A stretch of 64,000 nucleotides of DNA from Streptomyces sp. NBC_01016 (GCF_026341035.1 NZ_JAPEOQ010000001.1:3100001-3164000); one strand, 5' to 3'; shown: positions 8,543 through 17,336, numbered from the stretch's first letter. Made by a program: numbers and translations. Notes: a model not told the origin generated them from the letters alone.

Positions 8543-8570
8543 CCGAAACGGTGTTTCGCATACGTTTCGG
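8543..8570. promoter_or_regulatory. Candidate operator: three GTTTCG half-sites
   Basis: CGAAAC (8544-8549) forms a palindrome with GTTTCG (8553-8558). CCGAAACG (8543-8550) forms a second, 8-bp inverted repeat with CGTTTCGG (8563-8570). Three copies of one hexamer in 28 bp of a divergent intergenic region suggest a repressor site. The binding protein is unknown. Confidence 0.4.
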
Positions 8571-8672
8571 CGCCACGACCCTGCCATGTCCGGTCAATAG
8601 ACGCTCGGTAGTCGATCGAGCACGCTATACGACCACGAGCGCGCGGGCCAGGGCATGAGCAAGGATGGGCCC

Positions 8673-9530
8673 ATGAATGCCATCATCACCGCATCCGAAC
8701 TTGCGAGCGAGTTGACGGGTGAGCAGCCCCCCGTGCTGCTCGACGTCCGCTGGCAGCTCAGCCTCGCCAAGGCCGCGGGAGTGCCCGCGTTCGACGGCCG
8801 TGCCGAGTACGCGGCGGGCCATGTGCCCGGCGCGGTCTACGTCGATCTGGACACGGAACTCGCTGGTCACGCGGGTCCGGGCGACGGCAGGCACCCCTTG
8901 CCCGAGCTGTCCGGATTCGGCGCGGCGATGCGCGCCGCCGGCGTCTCGGCGGACCGCGACGTCGTCGTATACGACGGTGGTCAGGGCTGGGCCGCGGCGC
9001 GCGCCTGGTGGCTGTTGCGCTGGACGGGTCACTCGTCCGTGCGGGTTCTCGACGGCGGGCTTGCCGCCTGGAACGGCCCCCTGGAGACCACGGCCCCGAC
9101 GCCACAGCCGGGCACCTTCGAGCCTGCACCCGGTGCCACCGGTCTGCTCGACGCTGACGCCGCCGCGGCCCTGGCCCGCTCCGGTCTGCTCCTCGACGCC
9201 CGCGCCGCCGAGCGCTACCGCGGTGACGTGGAGCCCATCGACCGCGTCGGCGGCCACATCCCCGGCGCGGTGTCCGCTCCGACCACGGAGAACGTCGGCG
9301 ACGACGGCCGCTTCCGGCCGGCCGCCGAGCTCGCGGAGCGCTTCAAGTCCCTTGGCGCGAACGGCGATCCGGGCCAGGTCGGCGTCTACTGCGGCTCAGG
9401 CGTCTCGGCCGCGCACGAGATCCTGGCGCTCGCGGTGGCGGGCATCGATGCCCAGCTGTACGTCGGTTCCTGGTCCCAGTGGTCCGCCGACGAGGCGCGC
9501 CCGGTGGCCACGGGGCCGGACCCGCAGTAG
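8673..9530 (+). CDS. Thiosulfate sulfurtransferase (two-domain rhodanese)
   Basis: A 285-residue enzyme with two rhodanese domains, about residues 1-130 and 150-285. The C-terminal active-site loop is CGSGVSA with the catalytic Cys at residue 240. The N-terminal domain has Asp in the matching loop (YDGGQGW) and is structural, as in other tandem rhodaneses. It should move sulfane sulfur from thiosulfate or 3-mercaptopyruvate to acceptors such as cyanide or thiols. Start: AAGGAT lies 6 nt before the ATG at 8673, a leaderless-like arrangement, and the family N-terminus begins at this methionine; 8655 is the alternative. A strong bidirectional terminator follows. Confidence 0.92.
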   Translation: MNAIITASELASELTGEQPPVLLDVRWQLSLAKAAGVPAFDGRAEYAAGHVPGAVYVDLDTELAGHAGPGDGRHPLPELSGFGAAMRAAGVSADRDVVVYDGGQGWAAARAWWLLRWTGHSSVRVLDGGLAAWNGPLETTAPTPQPGTFEPAPGATGLLDADAAAALARSGLLLDARAAERYRGDVEPIDRVGGHIPGAVSAPTTENVGDDGRFRPAAELAERFKSLGANGDPGQVGVYCGSGVSAAHEILALAVAGIDAQLYVGSWSQWSADEARPVATGPDPQ

Positions 9531-9537
9531 CCGTCGC

Positions 9538-9587
9538 TACGCAGAGGGGGCCCGCGCCGACTGAACGGCGCGGGCCCCCTCTGCGTA
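9538..9587. terminator. Bidirectional terminator between sulfurtransferase and sepH
   Basis: A perfect 21-bp inverted repeat (9538-9558 with 9567-9587) encloses an 8-nt loop. It lies between two converging genes. The stem is GC-rich with no long U run, as is usual in Streptomyces. Confidence 0.85.
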
Positions 9588-9619
9588 CAAAAGGTTGCTA
9601 CTCGTGGTGCAAGAGCCGG

Positions 9620-10714
9620 CTACTCCTGCTTCTTGCGGCGCGTGCCGAAGACGATCTCGTCCCAACTCGGCACGGCGGCGCGGCGGCCGGGGCGTACGCC
9701 GTCCGCCTCCGCCTGGCGGTCGGTCGTGCCGGTGAGGCGGTCACGGTGGCCGGCGACGGCACGCGGCATCAGGATGTCCGCGTACGCCGATCCGGCTCCG
9801 GCCGACGCAGCGGGCGCCGCCGGCTCCTCCACCTCGGCGGCCGCGGGCGTCTCCGGCTCCTCCTGCGGCGGCTCGGGAGCCACGGCAGGACGCTCGGGCA
9901 CCGCGAGGTCGCCGCGGTAGCTGGGCACGGCCTCCAGGAGGCTGGTCAGCGAGTCGCGCTCCGGCGGGGCGGACGAGGCGATCGCCGGCAGCTCGGTCTC
10001 CTCGGGCTCCGGCTCCGCGGGCGGCGTCGGCCGCTCGAGCTGCCGGTCCAGGGCGCGATCGAGGGGGCGGTCGAGAGGCCGGTCCCTGGGCAGACGGGCG
10101 ATGCGCGGCACGAACGGGAACGTGGGTTCGGGCGTACCGATGTCGTCGGACTCGCCGATGAGCGAGCGCGCCTCGTCGTCCACGGCCTGGACGAGCCTGC
10201 GGGGCGGGTCGTACGTCCAGCTCGCCGAGTGCGGTTCGCCCGCGACCCGGTAGACGAGCAGGACTTCCCAGGTGCCGTCGTCCCGGCGCCAGGAGTCCCA
10301 CTGGACCGAGTCCTTGTCGGCGCCGCGCAGTACGAGACGCTCCTGCACCGCCTCGCCCAGCTGGGGGCCGGCGTTCTCGCCGGGGCGGCGCACGGGGGTC
10401 TTCCTGGCGCGCTCGGCCATGAACGCGCGCTCCGCGAGCACAGGGCCCTCGAAGCGGCGCACCCGGTCGACCGGGATGCCGGCGAACTGTGCGACCTCCT
10501 CGGCGGTCGCGCCTGCCCGTATACGCGCCTGAATGTCGCGCGGGCGGAGGTGGCTCTCCACCTCGATCTCGATCTGGCCGAGGCGCGGACGGTCGCCACG
10601 TACGGCGGCCCGGAGGCGCTCGTCGATCGGCAGCGTGTACTCCGTGCTGTCCGCAGCCTTCAGCACCAGCCGTGTGCCGTCGTTAGAGACGGCCACGACA
10701 CGCAGTTCGGGCAT
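9620..10714 (-). CDS. sepH: SepH, septation protein that promotes FtsZ assembly
   Basis: A 364-residue protein. The N-terminal roughly 170 residues (MPELRVVAVSNDGTRL...) form the conserved DUF3071 domain with a helix-turn-helix-like part (ARIRAGATAEEVAQFAGIPV). The rest is a Pro/Glu-rich, low-complexity tail with RPLDRPLDRALDRQ-type repeats and a basic C-terminus. In Streptomyces SepH binds FtsZ, stimulates filament formation, and is needed for efficient vegetative and sporulation septa. A GGGAGGT ribosome site sits 4 nt before the ATG at 10714. The open frame to 10801 adds 29 unconserved residues. The gene converges on the sulfurtransferase gene. Confidence 0.9.
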   Translation of the reverse strand: MPELRVVAVSNDGTRLVLKAADSTEYTLPIDERLRAAVRGDRPRLGQIEIEVESHLRPRDIQARIRAGATAEEVAQFAGIPVDRVRRFEGPVLAERAFMAERARKTPVRRPGENAGPQLGEAVQERLVLRGADKDSVQWDSWRRDDGTWEVLLVYRVAGEPHSASWTYDPPRRLVQAVDDEARSLIGESDDIGTPEPTFPFVPRIARLPRDRPLDRPLDRALDRQLERPTPPAEPEPEETELPAIASSAPPERDSLTSLLEAVPSYRGDLAVPERPAVAPEPPQEEPETPAAAEVEEPAAPAASAGAGSAYADILMPRAVAGHRDRLTGTTDRQAEADGVRPGRRAAVPSWDEIVFGTRRKKQE

Positions 10715-11233
10715 GGGGACCTCCCGGGTGGTGCCTGCCGACGTCACGTGCGTCGCTGCTTCCGCTAGTCGAGTGTGGCCTGCCCGGGTGCAGCCTGCCA
10801 CAACCTTGCCGAGTTGCCCGGCGTGTCGGGCATGGGCCCGGGGTCGCCGTTATGGCACGGTTACCTATTCGCAACGCTAAGTGACGGACTCCGTCACCCT
10901 GTGCAGCGAACCCCCTCCCCACGATCCTGGCAGGACCCGAGCACCCTGGCGGGAGACCGGACCCAGGGCTCGCAACAGTACTCCATTCGGGCCACTTGCG
11001 TGGATCGGCACGCTGTCGAAGTTCTGTCGGGGGGCGGGAGTTGGGGCCGCGGTCCCACGATTTTGGCGGGCCATGTGTGGAGTCCGCGTGTTCTGCTTCA
11101 CGAAATCTCCGGAACCGGAACTGATTCCTCCTCCGATACGTCCTTTCTCTTGTGTCCTAGGGAGTTCGCTTACTCTTGGGAGCTTCGCTGGGGCATGGGT
11201 GGTTTTGTCGAGAAAGGTAGGCAAGGTCCGAGA
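10715..11233. other. 519-bp intergenic region between divergent sepH and the membrane-protein gene
   Basis: It contains the divergent promoters. On the plus strand TTGTGT (11150-11155) and TACTCT (11171-11176), 15 bp apart, are a possible promoter 58 bp before the ATG at 11234. Open frames across it have no recognisable product or ribosome site and I do not call them. No RNA gene or repeat was seen. Confidence 0.5.
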
Positions 11234-12577
11234 ATGGGCAAGAAGCCGGAGATCTCCGAGGACATATCCGAGGACGTGGAGGAAGAGCCCAGGAGGAAGC
11301 GGCTGGATCTGAGCGTCCCGCAGGTGGCGGGCAGTGCGGTCGCCGCCGTCGTGGCCGCGAAGCTCGCCTCCGGCCTCGGTGTCTACGGGACGATCCTCGG
11401 TGCCGGTGTGGTCAGTGCCCTCGCCACCTGTGGTGGCACGCTCTTCCAGCACTTCTTCAGGCGCACCGGTGAGCAGATACGCGACGTCCGGGTGGTGAAG
11501 CCGAAGACCCGGCAGGTGCCGGTGACGGCGCAGGGCAGGCCCGTGCCCCGTACGTTCCGCTCGGACTCCTCGATGGACGCCACGAGGTCCATGGTCACGG
11601 GCTCGGAGCCGCCCGCGGCGCGGCCGGCCGTGACGGCGCTGCCGACCACCACGACCTGGGGGACGACGAAAACCCCGACCGCGGATGCCGATGAGGCGAC
11701 GGCGCTGCCGCAGGTCTCCGCCGTCGAGCAGGTCACCGCCATGGAACAGGTCACCTCCATGAAGCAGGTCTCCACCACCGCCACCGAGGGGACCCAACTG
11801 CTCGACACGGGCGCCGTGGCCGATCTGCTGCCGGACGAGGACACCGACAAGACGCAACTGCTGAGCGCTGCGGGTGCCACGGCCGCGACCGCCGCGACCG
11901 ACCCCGAGAAGACGCAGCTGATCAAGCCCGAGGCGATCGACGAGGCCACGCGGATGCTGCGTGCCCCGGACGTCGATCACGTCGATCACGCCGACGGCGG
12001 CGCGGACCTCGACGACGAGTTCACCGAGGGCACCGTGCACCGTTCGCGCATCAAGAGCTGGAAGCGGCCACTGATCGCCGCGGCGGTCGTGTTCGGCGTC
12101 ACCATGGGCGGCATCACCACGTACGAACTGGTGTCGGGCCACACCTTCGGTGGCAGCGGCGGCGGCACCACCATCGGCGACGCCTTCAAGGGGCGGAACT
12201 CCTCGTCCGGCGGCGACACCACTCCGGACACCACTCCGACGCCGTCCGACGGCAGCAGCACCGGCTCGGACACCGGTACGCAGAACAACGACGACTCCGG
12301 CACCACCACCCCGGACCCGAGCGCCACCCCGACGACGGGTGACACCGGTGGCTCCGACGGTGGCTCGGACTCCGGTTCGGACAGCGGGTCCTCCGACTCG
12401 GGCTCGGACTCGGGCTCCGATTCGGGCTCGGACAGCGGTTCGGACAGCGGGTCCTCCGACTCCGGTTCGGACTCGGGCTCCGACAGTGGCTCGGACTCCG
12501 GTTCGGACAGTGGCAGCACCACCGACCCGACCTCTGCCCCCACGCAGGGCTCGGACGTCCAGCAGCAGTCGGAGTGA
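11234..12577 (+). CDS. Membrane protein with TQLL motifs and a Ser/Asp/Gly-rich tail, function unknown
   Basis: A 447-residue protein. Residues 1-30 are acidic. Residues about 35-75 form a Gly/Ala-rich hydrophobic hairpin. Residues about 110-270 are disordered and contain four spaced acidic-T-Q/R-L/M-L/I motifs (EGTQLL, DKTQLL, EKTQLI, EATRML). One transmembrane helix (PLIAAAVVFGVTMGGITTY) lies near 277-297. The tail is about 145 residues of Ser, Asp, Gly and Thr and is probably extracytoplasmic. An AAGG ribosome site lies 7 nt before the ATG at 11234; an in-frame ATG at 11195 has none. The TQLL motifs look like Ser/Thr-kinase or FHA-docking sites, which is inference. The DNA of the tail is tandemly repetitive and its length should vary between strains. 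Confidence 0.75.
   Translation: MGKKPEISEDISEDVEEEPRRKRLDLSVPQVAGSAVAAVVAAKLASGLGVYGTILGAGVVSALATCGGTLFQHFFRRTGEQIRDVRVVKPKTRQVPVTAQGRPVPRTFRSDSSMDATRSMVTGSEPPAARPAVTALPTTTTWGTTKTPTADADEATALPQVSAVEQVTAMEQVTSMKQVSTTATEGTQLLDTGAVADLLPDEDTDKTQLLSAAGATAATAATDPEKTQLIKPEAIDEATRMLRAPDVDHVDHADGGADLDDEFTEGTVHRSRIKSWKRPLIAAAVVFGVTMGGITTYELVSGHTFGGSGGGTTIGDAFKGRNSSSGGDTTPDTTPTPSDGSSTGSDTGTQNNDDSGTTTPDPSATPTTGDTGGSDGGSDSGSDSGSSDSGSDSGSDSGSDSGSDSGSSDSGSDSGSDSGSDSGSDSGSTTDPTSAPTQGSDVQQQSE
12349..12516 (+). repeat. Tandem Ser-Asp-Ser-Gly coding repeats
   Basis: About 168 bp of imperfect 6- and 12-bp units (GGTTCGGACTCC, GGCTCGGACTCG and variants) encode (G)SDSGSDSG. There are also longer near-identical blocks of about 60 bp (around 12385-12440 and 12445-12500). 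All units keep frame, so slippage would change tail length without breaking the gene. Confidence 0.8.
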
Positions 12578-12611
12578 CCCGAGGTACGCCCCTGCGGGGG
12601 CTGCCGGGTCA
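12575..12611. terminator. Hairpin joining two converging stop codons
   Basis: TGACCCG (12575-12581) pairs perfectly with CGGGTCA (12605-12611), and an inner GCCCC/GGGGC stem sits at 12588-12601. The first three bases of each arm are the TGA stops of the two converging genes. It is a candidate bidirectional terminator without a U run. Confidence 0.6.
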
Positions 12612-13967
12612 GTCGCCGAGCACCCGCCGCAGATAGGCATTGCCGAACACGCGGTCCGGGTCCAGGCGGTCGCGCAGCGCCGTGAACTCGCCGAAGCGCG
12701 GGTACGCGCGCGTGAAGTACTCCGCGTCGCGCGTGTGCATCTTGCCCCAATGCGGGCGCCCCTCGTGGGCGGTGAGAATCTGCTCGGCCGCGGTGAAGTA
12801 CCGGTGGTACGGCGTCCCCTTGTACATGTGCACGGCTACGTAGGCGGTGTCGCGGTCGGACGCCGTGGACAGCGCGATGTCGTCGGCCGGGGCAGTGCGG
12901 ACCTCGACGGGGAAGCTGATCCGCAGGCGTGAGCGGTCGACCATGGACTTCAGCTCGCGCAAGGTGTCCACGAGGGCCGCGCGCGGAACCGCGTACTCCA
13001 TCTCCACGAAGCGCACGCGGCGCGGCGATGTGAAGACCTTGTAGGGAATGTCCGTGTACGTCCGGGAGGACAGCGCCCGGCTGGAGACCTTGGCGATCGA
13101 AGGGATCGTGGCGGGCACGGCGCGGCCGATCGAATTGGCCACCTGGAACAGGCCGTTGGAGAGCAGCTCGTCCTCGACGAAGCCGCTGAACTTGGAGACG
13201 GGGGCCTCCGGGCCCGCGCTGCGGTTGTTGCGCTTGGTGTTGCAGCTGCCCGTGTGCGGGAACCAGTAGAACTCGAAGTGCTCGTTCTCGGCGTGCAGCT
13301 CCTCGAAGTCCGTGAGCACTCGGTCGAGAGGCATCGGCTCCTCGCGCGCGGACAGCAGGAAGATCGGCTCCACGGCGAAGGTGATCGCCGTGACGATGCC
13401 GAGGGCACCGAGACCGATGCGGGCGGCCGCGAAGACCTCGGGATTCTCCTTCTCGGAGCAGGTGAGGAGTTCCCCGCTCGCGGTGACCAGCTCAAGTCCC
13501 TTGATCTGCGCGGCGATCGACGCGGAGTCGCGGCCCGTGCCGTGCGTGCCGGTGCTGGTGGCGCCGGAGACCGTCTGCTCCATGATGTCGCCCATGTTCG
13601 TGAGCGACAGGCCCTCGCGGGCCAGGGCCATGTTGAGTCGCTTGAGCGGAGTACCGGCCTCGACCGTGACGGTCCCGTTCGACCGGTCAATGCTGCGGAT
13701 TCCGGTCAACAGTTGAGGGCGTATCAATACTCCGTCGGTCGCGGCCGCCGCCGTGAAGGAGTGGCCCGAGCCGACGGCCTTCACCTTCAGGCCGTCCTCC
13801 GCGGCACTGCGCACCGCCGCTGTCAGCTCCTCGACGGACGCGGGCGTCACCTCGCGCACGGGGCGCGCGGTGACGTTGCCCGCCCAGTTACGCCAGGCTT
13901 CGCTGCTCTTCCGCCTGCCCGTCTGCGTGCCCGGCGCGCCCCGCGTACCCCTCGGTGGCCTGCTCAT
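12609..13967 (-). CDS. D-arabinono-1,4-lactone oxidase family FAD oxidoreductase
   Basis: A 452-residue flavoenzyme. The PCMH-type FAD domain, about residues 30-205, includes GSGHSF, whose His is the covalent FAD site in some relatives, and STGTHGTG. The C-terminal ALO domain ends with the family motif HWGKMH and RLDPDRVFGNAYLRR. Members oxidise sugar-1,4-lactones or alditols; the exact substrate is not visible. There is no signal peptide. GGAGG lies 8 nt before the ATG at 13967. The first 80 bp overlap, in another frame, the end of the upstream MFS transporter gene, so the two are co-transcribed and probably coupled. The stop lies inside a shared hairpin with the convergent membrane-protein gene. 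Confidence 0.9.
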   Translation of the reverse strand: MSRPPRGTRGAPGTQTGRRKSSEAWRNWAGNVTARPVREVTPASVEELTAAVRSAAEDGLKVKAVGSGHSFTAAAATDGVLIRPQLLTGIRSIDRSNGTVTVEAGTPLKRLNMALAREGLSLTNMGDIMEQTVSGATSTGTHGTGRDSASIAAQIKGLELVTASGELLTCSEKENPEVFAAARIGLGALGIVTAITFAVEPIFLLSAREEPMPLDRVLTDFEELHAENEHFEFYWFPHTGSCNTKRNNRSAGPEAPVSKFSGFVEDELLSNGLFQVANSIGRAVPATIPSIAKVSSRALSSRTYTDIPYKVFTSPRRVRFVEMEYAVPRAALVDTLRELKSMVDRSRLRISFPVEVRTAPADDIALSTASDRDTAYVAVHMYKGTPYHRYFTAAEQILTAHEGRPHWGKMHTRDAEYFTRAYPRFGEFTALRDRLDPDRVFGNAYLRRVLGD

Positions 13968-15171
13968 CGGTACTTCCTCCCCGCTGCGGAACCGGCCGCT
14001 TCAGCCGGCGATAGCCCAGGAGCCCGACAAGGACCGCGACGGCGCCGGATACCCCCGGCACCGCGTACCCGGCATCCGCCCCGGCCGCGTCGATCACCCA
14101 GCCGGCCACGGAGGAGCCGAGCGCGACGCCGACCGAGAGTCCGGTGCTCACCCAGGTCATGCCCTCGGTCAGCTTCGCGCGTGGTACGTGCTGCTCGACG
14201 AGGGCCATCGTCGTGATCATCGTCGGTGCGACGGACAGGCCCGCGACGAAGAGCGCCACGGCCAGGATTGGCAGGTTCCCGACCAGTTGGAGGGGGATCA
14301 TACTCACGGCCATCGTGACGACACCCAGCAGCCACCTGGGAGCGGGCGCTCCCTTGAAGTGCAGCAGGCCGAACAGCGCGCCCGCGAGGCAGGAGCCGGT
14401 CGCGTAGACGGCGAGCACCACGCTGGCCATCGACTTGTGGCCGAGGTCCTCGGCGTAGGCCACCGTGACGACGTCGATCGACCCGAAGATCGCTCCCGTC
14501 GCGACGAAGGTCGCCACCAGAACCTGCAAGCCACGCGCGCGGAGCGCCGATCCGGGGCTGTGCTGTTCGCGCGGGTGCGGTACCGGTTCCGTGGCGCGCT
14601 GCGACGTCAGCCAGAAGACGCCGGCCGCGAGGAAGCAGCCCGCCAGAAGGGGCCCCGCCTCCGGGAACCACACCGTGGACAGGCCGATCGAGATGATCGG
14701 CCCGAAGACGAAGCACACCTCGTCCAGCACCGACTCGAAGGAGTACGCGGTGTGCAGCTGCCGCGGGACGTCTCCGTAGAGGGCCGCCCACCGTGACCGG
14801 ATCATGGAGCCGACGCTCGGGACGCAGCCGACGAGTGCGGCGCACGCGAAGAGGGTCCAGTCCGGCGCCGTGTACTTGGCGCACAACAGGAGACCGGTGA
14901 CCGCGACGAGCGAGATCACGGTGGCCGGTCGAAGCACCCGGCGCTGCCCGTGCCGGTCGACGAGCCGGGAGATCTGCGGCCCGAGCAGCGCGGCCGACAG
15001 CGCCACCGTCGCGGACAGGGCCCCCGCGAGCCCGTAGCGCCCGGTCAGCTGGGAGACCATCGTGACGATGCCGATGCCCATCATGGACAGGGGCATTCGG
15101 CCGAGGAGCCCGGCAGCGGAGAAGCTCTTGGTTCCGGGCAGGGCGAATATGGCGCGGTAGGGGCTGGGCAA
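13888..15171 (-). CDS. MFS transporter
   Basis: A 427-residue integral membrane protein with about 12 hydrophobic segments and the MFS loop signature LVDRHGQRRVLRP after the second or third helix. Streptomyces homologues begin near PSPYRAIFALPG, so I use the TTG at 15171. It is preceded by GGAG with 5 nt spacing; the open frame extends to a GTG at 15234 without a ribosome site. The substrate is unknown. Its 3' end overlaps the sugar-lactone oxidase gene by 80 bp. This is unusual and suggests that the C-terminal hydrophilic tail (DGQAEEQRSLA) was gained by reading into the next gene. Confidence 0.85.
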   Translation of the reverse strand: MPSPYRAIFALPGTKSFSAAGLLGRMPLSMMGIGIVTMVSQLTGRYGLAGALSATVALSAALLGPQISRLVDRHGQRRVLRPATVISLVAVTGLLLCAKYTAPDWTLFACAALVGCVPSVGSMIRSRWAALYGDVPRQLHTAYSFESVLDEVCFVFGPIISIGLSTVWFPEAGPLLAGCFLAAGVFWLTSQRATEPVPHPREQHSPGSALRARGLQVLVATFVATGAIFGSIDVVTVAYAEDLGHKSMASVVLAVYATGSCLAGALFGLLHFKGAPAPRWLLGVVTMAVSMIPLQLVGNLPILAVALFVAGLSVAPTMITTMALVEQHVPRAKLTEGMTWVSTGLSVGVALGSSVAGWVIDAAGADAGYAVPGVSGAVAVLVGLLGYRRLKRPVPQRGGSTDEQATEGYAGRAGHADGQAEEQRSLA

Positions 15172-15276
15172 CTCGACTCCGGTAAGGCGTAAAAGCGGTG
15201 GATACAGCTTACGCGCGCCACGACCGGGACACACGCGGTTTTCCGCCTGTCAGTGCCGGGTGGCAGGATCGAAGTC

Positions 15277-16416
15277 ATGCCAGACGCGCACGCTGCCAGC
15301 CCCGATGCCCGCCCCTACGACGCCCTGCTGCTGCTCTCGTTCGGAGGCCCCGAGGGCCCCGACGACGTCGTCCCGTTCCTGGAGAACGTGACGCGCGGCC
15401 GGGGCATCCCCAAGGAGCGGCTCAAAGAGGTCGGGCAGCACTACTTCCTGTTCGGCGGGGTCAGCCCGATCAACGACCAGAACAGGGCCCTGCTCGACGC
15501 CCTGCGCAAGGACTTCGCCGAGCACGGCCTGGAACTGCCGGTCTACTGGGGCAACCGGAACTGGGCGCCGTACCTGACGGACACGCTGCGCGAGATGGTC
15601 ACCGACGGCCACCGCCGCATCCTCGTCCTCGCCACCAGCGCCTACGCCTCGTACTCGGGCTGCCGCCAGTACCGCGAGGACCTCGCGGAGGCGCTCGCCG
15701 CGCTGGAGGCCGAGGGCCTGGAGCTGCCGAGGATCGACAAGCTGCGGCACTACTTCAACCACCCCGGCTTCGTGCGCCCCATGATCGAGGGCGTCCTGAA
15801 GTCCCTCGCCGACCTCCCCGAGGACGTCCGCGCCGGCGCCCACATCGCCTTCACCACGCACTCCATCCCGAACGCGGCGGCCGACACCTCCGGGCGGACC
15901 GAGGAGCACGGCGACGGGGGCGCGTACGTGAAGCAGCACCTGGACGTCGCGCAGCTCATCGCCGACGCGGTGCGCGAGGAGACCGGCGTCGCCCACCCCT
16001 GGCAGCTCGTCTACCAGTCGCGTTCCGGCGCCCCGCACATCCCGTGGCTCGAGCCCGACATCTGCGACCACCTGGAGGAGCGCCACGCGGCGGGCGTCCC
16101 GGCCGTCGTCATGGCGCCCATCGGCTTCGTCTCCGACCACATGGAGGTCCTCTACGACCTCGACACCGAGGCCGAGGCGAAGGCCGCGGAGCTGGGCCTT
16201 CCGGTGCGCCGCTCCGCCACCGTGGGAGCCGACCCGCGCTTCGCCGCCGCCGTACGGGAGTTGGCCCTGGAGCGGGCCGCCACCGAGAGCGGCAGGAACG
16301 TCACGCCTTGCGCTCTGGGTGCGCTCGGCGCGAGCCACGACCTGTGTCCCGTGGGCTGCTGCCCCGCCCGCACCCCCAAGCCGGCCGCCGCCGGTGCCGA
16401 CAGCTCGTACGCGTAA
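15277..16416 (+). CDS. hemH: Ferrochelatase (probably coproporphyrin ferrochelatase)
   Basis: A 379-residue enzyme that inserts iron into a porphyrin. Actinobacteria use the coproporphyrin branch of haem synthesis, so Fe-coproporphyrin III is the likely product (cpfC in newer naming). The core motifs are LSFGGPEG near the N-terminus, the catalytic-His strand TTHSIPNAA, and [11 protein letters not shown]. Cysteines in SGCRQY and in the C-terminal TPCALG...HDLCPVGCC match the [2Fe-2S] cluster ligands of actinobacterial enzymes. Start: ATG 15277, with CAGGAT 7 nt upstream and no ribosome site, so it is probably leaderless. The inositol-phosphatase-like gene starts 10 bp after the stop, in the same operon. 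Confidence 0.93.
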   Translation: MPDAHAASPDARPYDALLLLSFGGPEGPDDVVPFLENVTRGRGIPKERLKEVGQHYFLFGGVSPINDQNRALLDALRKDFAEHGLELPVYWGNRNWAPYLTDTLREMVTDGHRRILVLATSAYASYSGCRQYREDLAEALAALEAEGLELPRIDKLRHYFNHPGFVRPMIEGVLKSLADLPEDVRAGAHIAFTTHSIPNAAADTSGRTEEHGDGGAYVKQHLDVAQLIADAVREETGVAHPWQLVYQSRSGAPHIPWLEPDICDHLEERHAAGVPAVVMAPIGFVSDHMEVLYDLDTEAEAKAAELGLPVRRSATVGADPRFAAAVRELALERAATESGRNVTPCALGALGASHDLCPVGCCPARTPKPAAAGADSSYA

Positions 16417-16426
16417 GGACAGTGAC

Positions 16427-17269
16427 GTGACCGACCCCAAGGCCACTGAGGCCGCCCCCACTGCCGACGACCTCGCGTCGCTCAAGGCGGAACTGCTCGA
16501 GATCGCCCTGGAGGCGGCGGCACGGGCCGGTGTGTTCCTGCGCGACGGCAGGCCCGAGGACCTCGGCGTCGCCGCCACCAAGACGAGCGCCGTCGACGTC
16601 GTCACCGAGATGGACATCGCCTCCGAGAAGCTGATCACGGACTACCTGGCCGAGCGCCGCCCCGACGACGGGGTGCTCGGCGAGGAGGGCTCCTCCGTGG
16701 AGGGCACCAGCGGCATCCAGTGGGTGATCGACCCCATCGACGGAACCGTCAACTACCTTTACGGGCGCCCCGATTGGTCCGTCTCCATCGCGGCCCGCAA
16801 GGACGGCGAGACGCTCGTCGGCGTCGTCGCCGCCCCGATGCGCGCCGAGACCTACCGCGCCGTCCTCGGCGAGGGCGCCTTCGTGAACGACCGCCCCGCG
16901 CGCGTGCGCGTGGCGCCGCCCCTCGAGCAGGCCCTGGTCGGCACCGGCTTCGGCTACCTGGAGTCGCGCCGCGCCCGCCAGGCCGAGGTGCTGGGGCATT
17001 TGGTGCCGCGCGTGCGCGACATCCGGCGCGGCGGCTCGGCCGCCATCGACCTGTGCGACGTGGCGCTCGGCCGCATGGACGCGTACTACGAACGCGGCCT
17101 GAACCCCTGGGACTTCGCGGCAGGCGACCTCATCGCGCGCGAGGCGGGCGCCCTCACAGGTGGCCGCCCCGGGGAGCCGCTCTCGCCGGAGCTGACCGTC
17201 GCGGCGCCCCCCGGCGTCTTCGAGCCGCTTCAGAACTGGCTGGAAGAACTCGGCGCCTGGCACGACTGA
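16427..17269 (+). CDS. Inositol monophosphatase family protein
   Basis: A 280-residue Mg-dependent phosphatase of the IMPase/SuhB/FBPase superfamily. Motifs: GEEG (metal Glu, about residue 86), DPIDGTVNYLYG (metal Asp block, about 101) and NPWDFAAGDLIAREAG (about 225). It should hydrolyse inositol-1-phosphate or a related sugar phosphate such as histidinol phosphate or NADP. The GTG start at 16427 follows AAGGA by 7 nt. It is co-transcribed with ferrochelatase. The stop is followed by a repeat and a terminator. Confidence 0.9.
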   Translation: MTDPKATEAAPTADDLASLKAELLEIALEAAARAGVFLRDGRPEDLGVAATKTSAVDVVTEMDIASEKLITDYLAERRPDDGVLGEEGSSVEGTSGIQWVIDPIDGTVNYLYGRPDWSVSIAARKDGETLVGVVAAPMRAETYRAVLGEGAFVNDRPARVRVAPPLEQALVGTGFGYLESRRARQAEVLGHLVPRVRDIRRGGSAAIDLCDVALGRMDAYYERGLNPWDFAAGDLIAREAGALTGGRPGEPLSPELTVAAPPGVFEPLQNWLEELGAWHD

Positions 17270-17277
17270 GCGTCCCG

Positions 17278-17323
17278 GCTCACGGCACACGAGCTAGCGG
17301 CAGACAAGCTCACGGCACACGAG
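17278..17323. repeat. Direct repeat with 30-bp period
   Basis: GCTCACGGCACACGAG occurs exactly at 17278-17293 and 17308-17323. A degraded third copy, CCCACGGCATACGAA, follows directly. It lies between the IMPase stop and the terminator. Function unknown. Confidence 0.6.
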
Positions 17324-17336
17324 CCCACGGCATACG

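Noticed and set aside
10881-11312. Plus-strand frame of 143 codons in the sepH upstream region
   Set aside because: No ribosome site or leaderless -10 at its start and a random-looking translation. It overlaps the well-supported downstream start in another frame.
12349-12516. Possible CRISPR-like or minisatellite array
   Set aside because: The units are 6-12 bp, contiguous, without spacers, and encode an in-frame Ser/Asp/Gly tail.
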